This document shows positions 53,412 through 62,805 of a stretch of 64,000 bases of DNA, one piece after another; the stretch's first letter is position 1; each line of letters begins with the position of its first letter. The stretch is from the NCBI GenBank assembly GCA_019739225.1, contig JAHHDT010000004.1, positions 1 through 64,000 of the forward strand. The letters are read 5' to 3'. The notes beneath the pieces were generated by a model. It made no database searches. It was not told the origin of the DNA and was given only the letters and a program-made list of their open reading frames with translations. The stretch is from Aquamicrobium sp. (GTDB lineage Bacteria > Pseudomonadota > Alphaproteobacteria > Rhizobiales > Rhizobiaceae). The position numbers and the translations under genes were made by a program.

Positions 53412-53632
53412 GCGTCACCCATAGCCAGCGCCGGCGCCGAAACGCCTGCCGAGCTCATCTCACGCTGGATGATCTCCGAGAAGCTGAGCGTCGGGTTGGT
53501 CTCGCACAGCATGCCGATCTTGATCCAGAAAACGGCCTGCGCGTTGATCGACCGGCACGATACCTTGCTGGCCCGGCGCAATTGCTCGTGCAGGTCGTCG
53601 TCAATGTTCACGATGCCCACGGAAGTCTCCAT
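53408..53632 (-). CDS. ParD-like antitoxin-family protein, coupled to map
   Basis: 74 residues: METSVGIVNIDDDLHEQLRR, then ASKVSCRSINAQAVFWIKIG and a C-terminal TLSFSEIIQREM helix. The pattern fits the ParD_like family (ribbon-helix-helix). No ParE-type toxin follows; the next gene is map. There is no Shine-Dalgarno before the ATG, and the AT-rich palindrome begins right at it, so the transcript may be leaderless. It may autoregulate the operon through that palindrome. Confidence 0.8.
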   Translation of the reverse strand: METSVGIVNIDDDLHEQLRRASKVSCRSINAQAVFWIKIGMLCETNPTLSFSEIIQREMSSAGVSAPALAMGDA

Positions 53633-53658
53633 ATATGATTCGTATATGAAGCATATAT
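53631..53658. promoter_or_regulatory. AT-rich inverted repeat at the start of the ParD-like/map operon
   Basis: ATATATG (53631-53637) and CATATAT (53652-53658) are inverted, with a further GTATATG copy between (53642-53648). Evenly spaced repeats at the promoter are typical of ribbon-helix-helix autoregulators, and the encoded ParD-like protein is the natural candidate. Confidence 0.55.
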
Positions 53659-53782
53659 TAAATCCGGCCTGGAAAGCCAAGACCGCCGGCGGGTCTTCCG
53701 GCAGTAAATGGCGCCGGTCGCAGGCCGTTCGAACCCGGCGCAAATTCGATTGGCTTTGGTTGCGTGCAGGCTATAGTGGCTC

Positions 53783-54415
53783 GTGTTCACGCGCCCGCCA
53801 CGCATCCTCGTCACAGGTTTCTCGGTGTTTCCCGGCGCGCCGGTCAACCCGACCGAGGCGCTTGCTGGCATTCTCAACGACGAGCCCCCGGCAGGCGTCG
53901 AGGCGTTCCGCGCCGATGTGCTGGCCGTCGAATACGCGACGATCGCGGACCGCCTGTCGGCGACCGGCCGCGAGTTTCTGCCCGACATCGCGATCCATTT
54001 CGGGCTGGCGCGGGAATGCGGCGGTTTCCGGCTGGAGCGCGTTGCCCGCAACAGCCATGACGGCGCGCGCCCTGACCAGTCGGGCGCGCTGCCTTCGGCT
54101 GTGCGCGTCTGCGCCGGTCCGGACCGGCTGGCCTCGACGCTGCCGCTCGACGTCATCGCCGAGCGTCTCGAAGGGGCCGGCCTCCCTGTCGAATGGTCTG
54201 ACGATGCCGGCGGCTATCTCTGCAACACCGTCTTCACGCTGTCGGCCGCCCACGCCTGCGATGGCCTGCGGCCGGTCATGGCGGGTTTCGTGCACGTGCC
54301 GCCGCTGAAGGAAGCGGAACCGGACCACCCGGCCGCAATGGCCATCGACGACCTCGTCGCCGGCGCCCACATCGTCATCGCCGCCTGCATCGACGAGTGG
54401 AACGTCCGCGCCTGA
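53783..54415 (+). CDS. Pyroglutamyl-peptidase I-like (peptidase C15)
   Basis: 210 residues. It begins RILVTGFSVFPGAPVNPTEA, as in family C15. Catalytic residues are visible: Glu in RLERVARNSHDGA, Cys in GGYLCNTVFT and His in FVHVPPL. It removes N-terminal pyroglutamate from peptides in the cytoplasm. It is transcribed divergently from the ParD-like/map pair and ends just before a bidirectional terminator. I leave the symbol blank because only family-level identity is certain. Confidence 0.88.
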   Translation: MFTRPPRILVTGFSVFPGAPVNPTEALAGILNDEPPAGVEAFRADVLAVEYATIADRLSATGREFLPDIAIHFGLARECGGFRLERVARNSHDGARPDQSGALPSAVRVCAGPDRLASTLPLDVIAERLEGAGLPVEWSDDAGGYLCNTVFTLSAAHACDGLRPVMAGFVHVPPLKEAEPDHPAAMAIDDLVAGAHIVIAACIDEWNVRA

Positions 54416-54420
54416 AAGTG

Positions 54421-54446
54421 AAAGGCCCGGTTTGAAACGGGCCTTT
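54421..54446. terminator. Bidirectional Rho-independent terminator
   Basis: Stem AAAGGCCCG (54421-54429) with CGGGCCTTT (54438-54446), loop GTTTGAAA, T-tract on both strands. It serves both the peptidase gene (plus) and the converging periplasmic-protein gene (minus, ends 54451). Confidence 0.9.
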
Positions 54447-54450
54447 TTCG

Positions 54451-55629
54451 TCAGTCGTTTGCCGTAACGGTTACGCCCAGCGTTTTCGTGAGCTCCTTGG
54501 GCGCGCTCATTGCGCCCGCCGCGATCAGCGCGAAGGGCACCGGTGCCGGCGGCGCGGCCGTGATGCGCAGGCTCTGCGGATCGTCGAGGAAGGCGGAGAC
54601 CGCCTGCGTGATCTTGGCCGTCAGGTCCGGGTCGCCGAGCTGAGCCAGCACGAAGGGCAGGATCGCCTTCGCCTGGTTGGCGACGTCGCTCGTGCTCATG
54701 TTCTGCTGCGCGGCGACATATTCCAGCACCTTGCTTGTGAGCGAATCGTCGTCGAAGGCGATCTCGGCGCGGTTGAACGAGAGCTGCTGCGCCAGCCCCA
54801 GCATGGCCATGCCCTGGGCCGAGTTGTCGCCGTCGGGGTTGGCGAGCGCCTGCTGCTGGAGTTCGCGCAGCGACGCGATGAAATCGGGCGTGTAGCCGGC
54901 CAGGTCGAACGACAGGCCGAAAGTGCCTGCACCGTCCACGGTTACGTCGTATTGCGAAAGCTCTATGCGGCCGTCCGTCGGCTGCCAGCTTCCCTCCATC
55001 TCCAGAGAGCCCTGCAGTTCCTCGTAGCCCAGCGCCTGCATAATGGTGCGCTGCTGCGGCTCCAGGAACGACAAGTTGACGGTGAACCCGTCGGCCCCGC
55101 CGGTGAACGACATCGGCTCGCCGGCCTCGCCCGCGGTAACTTCCGCCTGCAGGTCGGTGAGGCTGAAGATATCGTTGCCCTGCGCGGCGACGCTCATCGA
55201 AGCGACGGCGATCGTCTCGTAGAACAGGAAACCGCCATAGGCGTCGCGGTCTTCCTCGCTCGGCAGCAGCAGGCCGGTCATCTCGACGCCCTCGATCGCC
55301 ACCGAGCCGTTGTCGTCCGACATCGAATAGTCGTCGGCTTCGAGGCGTTCGATACGGTAGCCCGAATCGACTTCCGAGATGCCGCTGAGTGTGATGTCGC
55401 TGATCGGCGTCGCCTTGCCGTCGACCGTGACCGTGACGCCGGAGAGCACCGCGTCGTCGCCGCTGATGTCGGCGCTGGCCCAGTCGAGCGTGACGCCCTG
55501 GTCGGCGCTCAGCGCCTTCAGCCGGTCCAGCGCCTCCTCGACCGCCTGTGCGGAGGCGCCGGTCACGGCGAGGCCGCCGAACAGGGTGGAGAGCGCAAGT
55601 GCCCGCAATTGCTTATGGATTATCGACAT
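54451..55629 (-). CDS. Large periplasmic protein, hypothetical
   Basis: 392 residues. A signal peptide (cleavage near GASA/QAV) is followed by alternating short beta strands (ISGDDAVLSGVTVTVDGKAT; GSVAIEGVEMTGLLLPSEED; MEGSWQPTDGRIELSQYDVT) resembling the repetitive beta-helix/AsmA-type style, and a helical C-terminal third. It is known to me only as a conserved hypothetical in Hyphomicrobiales. It may be a lipid-transfer or envelope protein by general shape, but I assign no function. Confidence 0.85.
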   Translation of the reverse strand: MSIIHKQLRALALSTLFGGLAVTGASAQAVEEALDRLKALSADQGVTLDWASADISGDDAVLSGVTVTVDGKATPISDITLSGISEVDSGYRIERLEADDYSMSDDNGSVAIEGVEMTGLLLPSEEDRDAYGGFLFYETIAVASMSVAAQGNDIFSLTDLQAEVTAGEAGEPMSFTGGADGFTVNLSFLEPQQRTIMQALGYEELQGSLEMEGSWQPTDGRIELSQYDVTVDGAGTFGLSFDLAGYTPDFIASLRELQQQALANPDGDNSAQGMAMLGLAQQLSFNRAEIAFDDDSLTSKVLEYVAAQQNMSTSDVANQAKAILPFVLAQLGDPDLTAKITQAVSAFLDDPQSLRITAAPPAPVPFALIAAGAMSAPKELTKTLGVTVTAND

Positions 55630-55848
55630 GGATCATTCCTTGAAAAAACCGTGGTACCCGGCGCCGCCCCCAGCCGGGTGTCGCGAAGCGTGACATCGCG
55701 GCAAGATTCACTTATTTCGGCCGGAACGCAAATCAAAGCGGCCCGGCTCGCGTTTCTGTGTAAACGTCCGGTTTCGTCTCCTGCCGCCGCCTGCGGCGCG
55801 AGGCGATTGCGGCTTGCCCCGAATCACCCGCTCAAGTAACCGGATTTC

Positions 55849-58128
55849 ATGGGAAAAGACCTTATTCCGCCCGGCTCCGACGGGGGCGATCACATCGAGC
55901 CGGTCGATCTGCGCAAGGCGCTCGAGGAACGCTACCTTGCCTATGCGCTCTCGACCATCATGCACCGCGCATTGCCGGATGTGCGCGACGGGCTGAAGCC
56001 CGTCCATCGACGTATCATGCACGCCATGCGGCTTCTGCGCCTCAACCCCGAGCAGGGCTTTGCCAAATGCGCCCGCATCGTCGGCGAGGTTATGGGCAAG
56101 TTCCACCCGCATGGCGACCAGTCGATCTACGACGCGCTGGTGCGTCTGGCGCAGTCCTTCTCCGTGCGCTATCCGCTGGTCGACGGGCAGGGGAATTTCG
56201 GCAATATCGACGGCGATAACGCCGCCGCCATGCGCTACACCGAGGCGCGCATGACCGAGGTCGCCACCCAGCTTCTGGAGGGCATCACCGAGGATGCGGT
56301 CGATTTCCGCCTCACCTACAACGAGGAGGACGAGGAGCCGGTGGTGCTCCCCGGCGCCTTCCCGAACCTGCTTGCCAATGGCTCGTCCGGCATCGCCGTC
56401 GGCATGGCGACCTCGATCCCGCCGCACAACGCCGCCGAACTCTGCAAGGCCGCGCTCCATCTGATCGACCATCCGGACGCGGAGGTCGAGGACCTGATGA
56501 CCCGCGAGCCGGCCGACGATCCCGACGAGAACATGGTGCGCGGTCCCGACTTCCCGACCGGCGGCATCATCGTCGATTCCTTCGACGCGATCCTGGAGGC
56601 CTACAAAACCGGCCGCGGCTCGTTCCGTGTTCGGTCCAGGTGGCATACCGAGGATCAGGGCAGGGGTGTCTGGCAGATCGTCGTTACAGAAATCCCTTAC
56701 GGCGTCCAGAAATCGCGGATGATCGAGAAGATCGCCGAACTGCTTCTGGCCCGCCGCCTGCCGCTGCTCGACGACGTGCGCGACGAGAGCGCGGAGGACA
56801 TCCGCCTCGTGCTGGTGCCCAAGAGCCGCACCGTCGACCCGGCCATACTGATGGAATCGCTGTTCAAGCTCACCGAGCTCGAAAGCCGCTTCCCGCTCAA
56901 CATGAACGTGCTCTCGCGCGGCAAGGTACCGGGCGTGCTGTCCCTCAAGCAGGTGCTGCAGGAGTGGCTGGAGCACCGCAAAGACGTGCTCGTCCGCCGC
57001 TCGCGCCATCGCCTGGCCGAGATCGTCCGCCGGCTGGAAATCCTCGGTGGCTACCTGATCGCCTATCTCAACATCGACGAGGTGATCCGCATCATCCGCG
57101 AGGAGGATGAGCCCAAGCCGGTGATGATGGCCCGGTGGGACCTGACCGACCTCCAGGCCGAATCGATCCTCAACATGCGCCTGCGCTCGCTGCGCAAGCT
57201 GGAGGAGTTCGAGATCCGCAAGGAGTTCGACGCGCTCACCGCCGAGAAGGAGCAGATCGAAGCGCTGCTTGCCTCCGACGCGAAGCAGTGGAAGACGATC
57301 CGCTGGCAGGTGGAGAAGCTGCGCGACCAGTTCGGTTCCCACACCGAGCTCGGCCGCCGCCGCACCCAGTTCGCCGACGCGCCCGAGCATGACGAGCAGC
57401 ACATCGCCCACGCGATGATCGAGCGCGAGCCCGTTACCGTCATCGTGTCGGAAAAGGGCTGGCTGCGCGCGATGAAGGGGCATCTGGCCGATTTCGAGGG
57501 CCTGTCCTTCAAGGAGGGCGACAAGCTCAAGCTCGCCTTCCACGCCCAGACTACCGACAAGATCCTCGTCTTCACCACCGGCGGCAAGTTCTACACCATC
57601 GGTGCCGACCGGCTGCCCGGCGGGCGCGGCCATGGCGAGCCGATCCGCATCATGGTCGATATGGACAACGAGCAGGACATCGTCACCGCCTTCGTGCATG
57701 ACCCGTCGCGCAAGCTTCTCCTGGTGTCGCATCAGGGCAACGGCTTCGTGGTGCCCGAGGGCGAGGTGGTGGCCAACACCCGCAAGGGCAAGCAGGTCAT
57801 GAACGTCAAATCGCCCGACGAGGCCAAGATCTGCGCCCCGGTTTCGGGCGACCATCTCGCCATCGTCGGCGAGAACCGCAAGCTCATCGTCTTTCCGCTC
57901 GCAGACGTGCCGGAGATGACGCGCGGCAAGGGCGTGCGCCTGCAGAAATATAAGGACGGCGGCGTATCCGACGCAAAGAGCTTCGCGATGGAAACCGGCC
58001 TGTCATGGACGGATTCCGCCGACCGCACCTTTGTGAAGACGCGCGAGGAGCTGGCCGAATGGATCGGCGCCCGCGCCGGCGCCGGCCGCATGGTGCCGAA
58101 GGGTTTCCCGAGGACCGGTCGGTTCTAG
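55849..58128 (+). CDS. parC: DNA topoisomerase IV subunit A
   Basis: 759 residues, usual for alphaproteobacterial ParC. The breakage-reunion domain has [25 protein letters not shown]-region [18 protein letters not shown], and the catalytic Tyr in [10 protein letters not shown]. The C-terminal domain is shorter than in GyrA and lacks the GyrA box QRRGGKG, favouring ParC. It decatenates chromosomes with ParE. The long open frame on the opposite strand (55708-57855) is a GC shadow. A strong terminator follows. Confidence 0.95.
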   Translation: MGKDLIPPGSDGGDHIEPVDLRKALEERYLAYALSTIMHRALPDVRDGLKPVHRRIMHAMRLLRLNPEQGFAKCARIVGEVMGKFHPHGDQSIYDALVRLAQSFSVRYPLVDGQGNFGNIDGDNAAAMRYTEARMTEVATQLLEGITEDAVDFRLTYNEEDEEPVVLPGAFPNLLANGSSGIAVGMATSIPPHNAAELCKAALHLIDHPDAEVEDLMTREPADDPDENMVRGPDFPTGGIIVDSFDAILEAYKTGRGSFRVRSRWHTEDQGRGVWQIVVTEIPYGVQKSRMIEKIAELLLARRLPLLDDVRDESAEDIRLVLVPKSRTVDPAILMESLFKLTELESRFPLNMNVLSRGKVPGVLSLKQVLQEWLEHRKDVLVRRSRHRLAEIVRRLEILGGYLIAYLNIDEVIRIIREEDEPKPVMMARWDLTDLQAESILNMRLRSLRKLEEFEIRKEFDALTAEKEQIEALLASDAKQWKTIRWQVEKLRDQFGSHTELGRRRTQFADAPEHDEQHIAHAMIEREPVTVIVSEKGWLRAMKGHLADFEGLSFKEGDKLKLAFHAQTTDKILVFTTGGKFYTIGADRLPGGRGHGEPIRIMVDMDNEQDIVTAFVHDPSRKLLLVSHQGNGFVVPEGEVVANTRKGKQVMNVKSPDEAKICAPVSGDHLAIVGENRKLIVFPLADVPEMTRGKGVRLQKYKDGGVSDAKSFAMETGLSWTDSADRTFVKTREELAEWIGARAGAGRMVPKGFPRTGRF

Positions 58129-58162
58129 GGCGCCTCGCGCAGCAACCGAAACGACCGCAATA

Positions 58163-58196
58163 AAAAACCCCGCCGGCGCTAACCGGCGGGGTTTTT
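58163..58196. terminator. Bidirectional Rho-independent terminator after parC
   Basis: Stem AAAAACCCCGCCGG with CCGGCGGGGTTTTT around a 6-base loop (58177-58182); T-tracts on both strands. It ends parC and the converging small secreted-protein gene. Confidence 0.93.
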
Positions 58197-58217
58197 CGTA
58201 TGACGCTGATATGTTTA

Positions 58218-58511
58218 TCAGAACGTCATGATGTGCGAGCACAGCGCGGTGCCGTCCGTGCCGCGGTTCTCTTCAGCCTCGCACTGCGAGCGAAGCGTCT
58301 CGCGCTGCTCCTCGGTCAGGGCGCCGTAGGCATCGCGCATTTCATCGACCGAGCGCATCGTGGTCATGGTGTCGTCCGTGTAGAAGGTACCGACCATGGC
58401 GGGGTCCTTCATGATCGGGCTGTTGCCCTGGTCGTCGGTCGACGCCGTCTGAGCGAAAGCCGAACCGGCAAAAGCGGCACAAAGGGCGGTGGCAATAAGC
58501 ATACGTTTCAT
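58218..58511 (-). CDS. Small secreted protein, hypothetical
   Basis: 97 residues: signal peptide MKRMLIATALCAAFAGSAFA, then a Thr/Asp/Met-rich mature part (DPAMVGTFYTDDTMTTMRSV), followed by an EEQRETLRSQCEAEE helix and a last Cys in TALCSHIMTF. Two Cys in the mature part could form a disulfide. AAGGAGCC lies upstream of the ATG. The family is uncharacterised. Confidence 0.87.
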   Translation of the reverse strand: MKRMLIATALCAAFAGSAFAQTASTDDQGNSPIMKDPAMVGTFYTDDTMTTMRSVDEMRDAYGALTEEQRETLRSQCEAEENRGTDGTALCSHIMTF

Positions 58512-58672
58512 CTTTAGGGCTCCTTATTTGTCTGGTGATCGAGTCCTTGACGATCGGGGAAGCAACGTATGCTTGCGGAAAATAGTTCCACGCAATTTTG
58601 TTGCGAATCGCAACTGCGCGTTCACGGCTGAGTGATCGAGGGCGGTTGCCGCAGGCCTATATCGGGCGGTTC

Positions 58673-59164
58673 TCACGGTGCGCTCTTTCCGCGCTTGAAC
58701 CTGAAAAGACAGATGAACTGCGCGGCCAGTCCGAGGATCAACATTGCCGCCAGACTCGCGAGCGCACCCTTGAGAATTGGAGAGCTCGGGTCTGTCACGA
58801 TCGGATGGCCATCGGGAACGCGGCGCAATATCTCAGAGACGGTCGGAACCATCAGCAGGAAGACGGTGAAGGTGAGGAGGAAGGTTTCCAGGTACCAGCG
58901 GACGCGGCCCAGCGCCCTGACCCGTCCGACCGTGTATCCCGCAAAGAGAAACAGCAGGGTGGCTGCTCCGACGACCGGGCTTTCCGGCGCGTTCGCCACC
59001 AGGAAGACCGTGAGGCCGCCGATCACCATGCTGACGAGATAGATGCGGCCCGCCGCGGAGCGCGGCACTATCCGGCCGTATCGGAAAAGCATGTAGGCGG
59101 CAGCGGGGATGGCGGGCAGGCTGCCCAGCGTGTGCACCCAGCCAAGTGGCGTAATTCCAAACAT
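58673..59164 (-). CDS. Integral membrane protein, DUF2306-like
   Basis: 163 residues with about five membrane segments: LGWVHTLGSLPAIPAAAYML, YLVSMVIGGLTVFLVAN, VVGAATLLFLFAGYTVGRV, FLLTFTVFLLMVPTVSEIL and LASLAAMLILGLAAQFICLF. The His in WVHTLGS, at the start of helix 1, is typical of DUF2306/cytochrome-b561-like small membrane proteins. A hairpin (59182-59206) separates it from ohr upstream. Function unknown. Confidence 0.82.
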   Translation of the reverse strand: MFGITPLGWVHTLGSLPAIPAAAYMLFRYGRIVPRSAAGRIYLVSMVIGGLTVFLVANAPESPVVGAATLLFLFAGYTVGRVRALGRVRWYLETFLLTFTVFLLMVPTVSEILRRVPDGHPIVTDPSSPILKGALASLAAMLILGLAAQFICLFRFKRGKSAP

Positions 59165-59181
59165 GTCGATTCCTTTCCTCG

Positions 59182-59206
59182 GTCTCCGGGCGCCTGACCC
59201 GGAGAC
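59182..59206 (-). terminator. Hairpin downstream of ohr
   Basis: Perfect 9-bp stem, GTCTCCGGG (59182-59190) with CCCGGAGAC (59198-59206), 7-base loop, 23 bases past the ohr stop. There is no T-tract, so termination is uncertain. Confidence 0.5.
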
Positions 59207-59228
59207 TGGATGTCGGCGCGAACAGAAC

Positions 59229-59651
59229 TCAGGCGATCGTCAACGCCACATCGAGATTGTTTCTTGTCGCATTGGAATAGGGGCATGTCTGGTGTGCGGC
59301 CTCGACGAGCCGTTCGGCTTCGTCGCGGGCAACGCCTGGCAGGCTGATTTCCAGCGCGGCCGTGATGCCGAAGCCGCCTTCGCTGCGCGGCCCGATCCCG
59401 ACGGTAGCGGTGACTGCGGCATCTTGCGGAATCTTGACCTTCATTTGACCCCCGACCGCCTTGAGCGCGCCGAGGAAGCAGGCTGAATAGCCGGCAGCGA
59501 AGAGCTGTTCGGGGTTTGCCCCGTCTCCGCCGCTGCCGCCCAGTTCCTTCGGTGTGGAAAGGGCAAGCTCCCGCCCGCCCTCGATCCGTGATTTGCCGTC
59601 GCGGCCGCCGGTGGACGTGGCTTTGGTGCTATACAGAACTTTGACTGGCAT
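59229..59651 (-). CDS. ohr: Organic hydroperoxide reductase Ohr
   Basis: 140 residues of the OsmC/Ohr family. The two redox Cys are in [13 protein letters not shown] and [14 protein letters not shown], and the N-terminal [17 protein letters not shown] is typical Ohr. It reduces fatty-acid and other organic peroxides using lipoylated proteins. AAGGAG precedes the ATG. It is divergent from the MarR-family regulator OhrR across a palindromic operator. Confidence 0.95.
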   Translation of the reverse strand: MPVKVLYSTKATSTGGRDGKSRIEGGRELALSTPKELGGSGGDGANPEQLFAAGYSACFLGALKAVGGQMKVKIPQDAAVTATVGIGPRSEGGFGITAALEISLPGVARDEAERLVEAAHQTCPYSNATRNNLDVALTIA

Positions 59652-59682
59652 ATCGGCTCCTTGGGTTTATGTCGCGAAAATC

Positions 59683-59750
59683 ATTATCGCGATAATTATC
59701 GAGCTAATGCATTGCCGGCCGGCTGTCCAGTATTTATTTGCCGCGATAAT
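59683..59750. promoter_or_regulatory. OhrR-type operator region between ohr and ohrR
   Basis: A perfect 14-base palindrome, ATTATCGCGATAAT (59683-59696), lies 32 bases upstream of ohr. A half-site copy, CGCGATAAT (59742-59750), lies in front of ohrR. The layout (full site at ohr, partial site at ohrR) fits peroxide-relieved repression of both genes. Confidence 0.75.
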
Positions 59751-59772
59751 CAATTGCGTGGTATGTATCCTT

Positions 59773-60210
59773 ATGGCCCAGAACATCCCTCTCGAGCATA
59801 AGCTCTGCTTCTCGCTCTATTCCACGTCCCTGGCGGTCAGTCGCCTCTACAAGCCGCTGCTCGACGGCCTAGGGATTACCTACCCGCAGTACCTCGTGTT
59901 GAACGTCTTGTGGGAGAAGGATGGGCTCGGCATCGGTGCGATCGCTGCCCGTCTCGACCTCGAACCGAGCACGATCACGCCGCTCGTCAAGCGCCTGGAA
60001 GCCGCGTCACTGGTGCGCCGCGCGCGCAGCACCGAGGATGAGCGCAGTGTTCGGGTGAATCTGACCGACAAGGGCAGGGCGCTCAGCGAACAGAGCCGCT
60101 GCCTCGGGGAGGCGCTTTTCGCCAAGGCTGGCATGACGCCGGACGAAATGATCGCGCTCAATCAGGAAATTCGCCGCCTGCGTGCGGCCCTCACGACCGA
60201 GGCCACGTGA
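59773..60210 (+). CDS. ohrR: MarR-family peroxide-sensing repressor OhrR
   Basis: 145 residues from ATG 59773. The N-terminal IPLEHKLCFSLYSTSLAVSR carries the single reactive Cys that OhrR oxidises to sense organic peroxides. The winged helix includes LDLEPSTITPLVKRLEAASL and VRRARSTEDERSVRVNLT. The longer frame from 59554 crosses the operator and is rejected. It is expected to repress ohr and itself until the Cys is oxidised. Confidence 0.94.
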   Translation: MAQNIPLEHKLCFSLYSTSLAVSRLYKPLLDGLGITYPQYLVLNVLWEKDGLGIGAIAARLDLEPSTITPLVKRLEAASLVRRARSTEDERSVRVNLTDKGRALSEQSRCLGEALFAKAGMTPDEMIALNQEIRRLRAALTTEAT

Positions 60211-60437
60211 CAACCGCTGCGCCCAAGCAGTCCAGATAACGCTGACCGACATTCACGGGCTCGCCCGAAGCGCGGTCGGCCGCCATGACGGCGGAGTCCG
60301 GATTTCGCCGAAATCCCTCAAAAAACACGCCTTCGTGATGTAACATTTCATGTCGTTCGACCGAAACTATGTTCGTGTGCGTAACGTGACTGGTCAGTGA
60401 AAGCGGGTCCCGGCCCGCAGGCCGAAAGCAGGAGATC

Positions 60438-61391
60438 ATGCCCATGGCTTCATATCGTTATCCGAAGGTGGCGGCGTCAGAGATCACGCCGCGGTCCGTA
60501 TGGCTCGACCGCCGCCGTTTCCTGGCTGGCGTCGGCACGGCTGCCGCGTTGCCGCTCATCGGCGGCGGTGTGGCACATGCGGCGGCACTGAAGACGACCC
60601 CTGGCCCCTTCAACATCGATGAGGAGCCGACCGCCAAGTCGGACGTGACCAGCTACAACAATTTCTACGAGTTCGGCACCGGCAAGGGCGACCCTTCGGC
60701 CAACTCCGGCGATTTCCAGCCCGAGCCATGGACGCTTGAGGTCGACGGCCTCGTCGGCAAGCCGCAAAAATTCGATCTCGACAGCCTGCACGCTTTCCCT
60801 CTGGAGGATCGAACCTATCGCATGCGCTGCGTGGAAGCCTGGTCGATGGTGATCCCGTGGGTCGGCTTTCCGCTCGCAGCGCTGCTCGACCGCGTCGAGC
60901 CCCTCGGCAGCGCCAAATACGTCGCCTTCGAGACCGTCATGCGGCCGGAGGAGATGCCCGGTCAGCGCGGGCTCTTCCAGCCGCTGGAATGGCCCTATGT
61001 GGAGGGCCTGCGCCTCGACGAGGCGCGCCATCCGCTCACCATCCTCTCCGTTGGCCTTTATGGCGAAACCCTGCCCAAGCAGAACGGCGCGCCGGTCCGC
61101 CTCGTCGTGCCCTGGAAATACGGCTTCAAGGGCATCAAGTCGATCGTGCGCATGTCGCTGGTCGAGGAAGAGCCGGTAACGAGCTGGTCGCGCCTCGCAC
61201 CGCAGGAATATGGCTTCTATGCCAACGTTAACCCCGAAGTCGACCATCCGCGCTGGAGCCAGGCGAGCGAGACGCGCGTCGGCGAGGGTGGTTTCTTCAA
61301 TGCCGCGCGGCGCCCGACGCTGCCCTTCAACGGCTATGGCGAGGAGGTCGCGAGCCTGTATGCGGGCATGGATCTTAGGGCGAATTACTGA
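60438..61391 (+). CDS. msrP: Protein-methionine-sulfoxide reductase catalytic subunit MsrP
   Basis: 317 residues with a twin-arginine signal ([18 protein letters not shown]), so it is exported folded. The molybdopterin domain has the Mo-ligand Cys in [20 protein letters not shown]. It repairs oxidised Met in periplasmic proteins, taking electrons from MsrQ. AGGAGATC sits four bases before ATG 60438; a second ATG at 60444 is possible. The 227-base gap before it holds a small GCGGG/CCCGC hairpin (60403-60418). Confidence 0.94.
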   Translation: MPMASYRYPKVAASEITPRSVWLDRRRFLAGVGTAAALPLIGGGVAHAAALKTTPGPFNIDEEPTAKSDVTSYNNFYEFGTGKGDPSANSGDFQPEPWTLEVDGLVGKPQKFDLDSLHAFPLEDRTYRMRCVEAWSMVIPWVGFPLAALLDRVEPLGSAKYVAFETVMRPEEMPGQRGLFQPLEWPYVEGLRLDEARHPLTILSVGLYGETLPKQNGAPVRLVVPWKYGFKGIKSIVRMSLVEEEPVTSWSRLAPQEYGFYANVNPEVDHPRWSQASETRVGEGGFFNAARRPTLPFNGYGEEVASLYAGMDLRANY

Positions 61392-61393
61392 CC

Positions 61394-62062
61394 ATGGCGC
61401 AGGTGCAGGCCAAATCGGCGCAGGGCCGAACGGTACAGGCGAAGTCCTGGAACTGGCGGCCCGCCAGTATCTGGGCGCTCTACGCGCTCGGCTTCGTGCC
61501 TGCGGTCTGGTATTTCTACCTCGGCGCAACGGGGCAGATCGCCGGCAACGCGGTCAAGGAGTTCGAGCACCTGCTGGGCATCTGGGCGCTCCGCTTTCTC
61601 ATCGCCACGCTCACCGTCACGCCGCTGCGCGATCTCGCCGGCATCAACCTGTTACGCTATAGGCGCGCGCTCGGCCTGCTCGCCTTCTGGTATGTGCTCA
61701 TGCATTTCCTCACCTACATGGTGCTCGACCAGAACCTCAACCTTGCGACGATACTGGCCGACATCGCCAAACGGCCGTTCATTACCATCGGCATGGCCTG
61801 CCTCGTGCTGCTCATACCTCTGGCCGCGACGTCGAACGCATGGTCAATCCGCAGGCTCGGCCCCAACTGGCAGCGCCTGCACAAGCTCAGCTATCTGATC
61901 GTGCTGGGCGGCGCGACCCATTTCGCCATGTCGGTCAAGGTGGTCACGGCCGAGCCCTTCATCTACCTGTTGCTCGCTTTCGTACTCGTCGGCTACCGGG
62001 CGCTGCGGCCGCGCGTCATGCGCTGGAAGAAGGCCCAGCGCCTCGCGGCGAGCACCCGTTAA
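61394..62062 (+). CDS. msrQ: Heme-binding membrane subunit MsrQ
   Basis: 222 residues, ferric-reductase-like, six membrane segments. Heme-ligand His candidates are in FWYVLMHFLTYMVLDQ and WQRLHKLSYLIVLGGATHFA. It passes electrons from the quinone pool or flavin reductase to MsrP. It starts two bases after the msrP stop, so the two are one operon. Confidence 0.94.
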   Translation: MAQVQAKSAQGRTVQAKSWNWRPASIWALYALGFVPAVWYFYLGATGQIAGNAVKEFEHLLGIWALRFLIATLTVTPLRDLAGINLLRYRRALGLLAFWYVLMHFLTYMVLDQNLNLATILADIAKRPFITIGMACLVLLIPLAATSNAWSIRRLGPNWQRLHKLSYLIVLGGATHFAMSVKVVTAEPFIYLLLAFVLVGYRALRPRVMRWKKAQRLAASTR

Positions 62063-62159
62063 CCCATTCGGATAAGCGCAATTTAACCGAATTCCTTGGT
62101 CGTTGCTCAACGTGCCGCTGCTATTGTGACGGTGGGACAAACGATCGGCGGGGGCCGAG

Positions 62160-62729
62160 ATGGATACGGCGAGCTTCGGAGGAATCCGGGCAAGGGGTGG
62201 CCGCAATACGCGGCATCGGGGCAGAGTGGTCAACCTCGTCATCGGCGTGGCGCTGGCTATCGCGTCCTTTGCCTTGCTGACGAGCGTGCCCTGGCGGCAG
62301 GCCGCCACCCATCTGGAGGCGCGGGCATGGCCGTCGGCAGAGGCCGCCATCGTCTCCGTGACGCTTTTCGAGGATCGGCTGCCGCGCGGCGAAGGCTTCG
62401 TCACCGAGCTCGTCCTTTCGGCCGTCTACGAATTCGAAGCCGCTGGCGAGCTGCGTGCAGGCCATGCGGCCAGTCTTTCCGATCGTGCCGAACCGGGCGA
62501 CCGCCGCCTGCGCCGACTTTATCACCGGCTTGTCTTCGCCAGCGTAACCGGGCGGACGGTGCCGGCCTACTACGATCCCGAAAATCCGGACCACGCCTAT
62601 CTGGAAACGTCGTTTGCATGGCGGCCGACCCTGCTGAAGGGTCTCCTGGGACTGGTGGGCATGATTGCTGGCCTGCTTCTCATGGCTACGCCCCTGCGAT
62701 TGCTCGGCCCGCCTGCGCCTCTCTTGTGA
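62160..62729 (+). CDS. DUF3592-like membrane protein
   Basis: 189 residues. A hydrophobic segment near residues 25-42 (VVNLVIGVALAIASFALL) and a C-terminal one (LLKGLLGLVGMIAGLLLMA) flank an extracytoplasmic beta domain with VPAYYDPENPDHAYLETS, the usual DUF3592 end-motif (YxPxNP). Function unknown. Transcribed alone. Confidence 0.82.
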   Translation: MDTASFGGIRARGGRNTRHRGRVVNLVIGVALAIASFALLTSVPWRQAATHLEARAWPSAEAAIVSVTLFEDRLPRGEGFVTELVLSAVYEFEAAGELRAGHAASLSDRAEPGDRRLRRLYHRLVFASVTGRTVPAYYDPENPDHAYLETSFAWRPTLLKGLLGLVGMIAGLLLMATPLRLLGPPAPLL

Positions 62730-62805
62730 ATTGCGACCTCCGACCCGCGCAATGTGCTGCCGGGGATGATATGGCTGCCGCGTTGCAACACGCGTCGAGG
62801 CATGA

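Noticed and set aside
53408-53632. ParD-like gene as half of a classical ParDE toxin-antitoxin pair
   Set aside because: No ParE/RelE-like toxin is encoded on either side; the coupled gene is an intact methionine aminopeptidase.
55708-57855. 715-codon open frame antisense to parC
   Set aside because: Its translation is Arg/His/Asp/Val-rich with no motif, and it mirrors parC codons. GC-rich codon bias keeps the opposite frame open.
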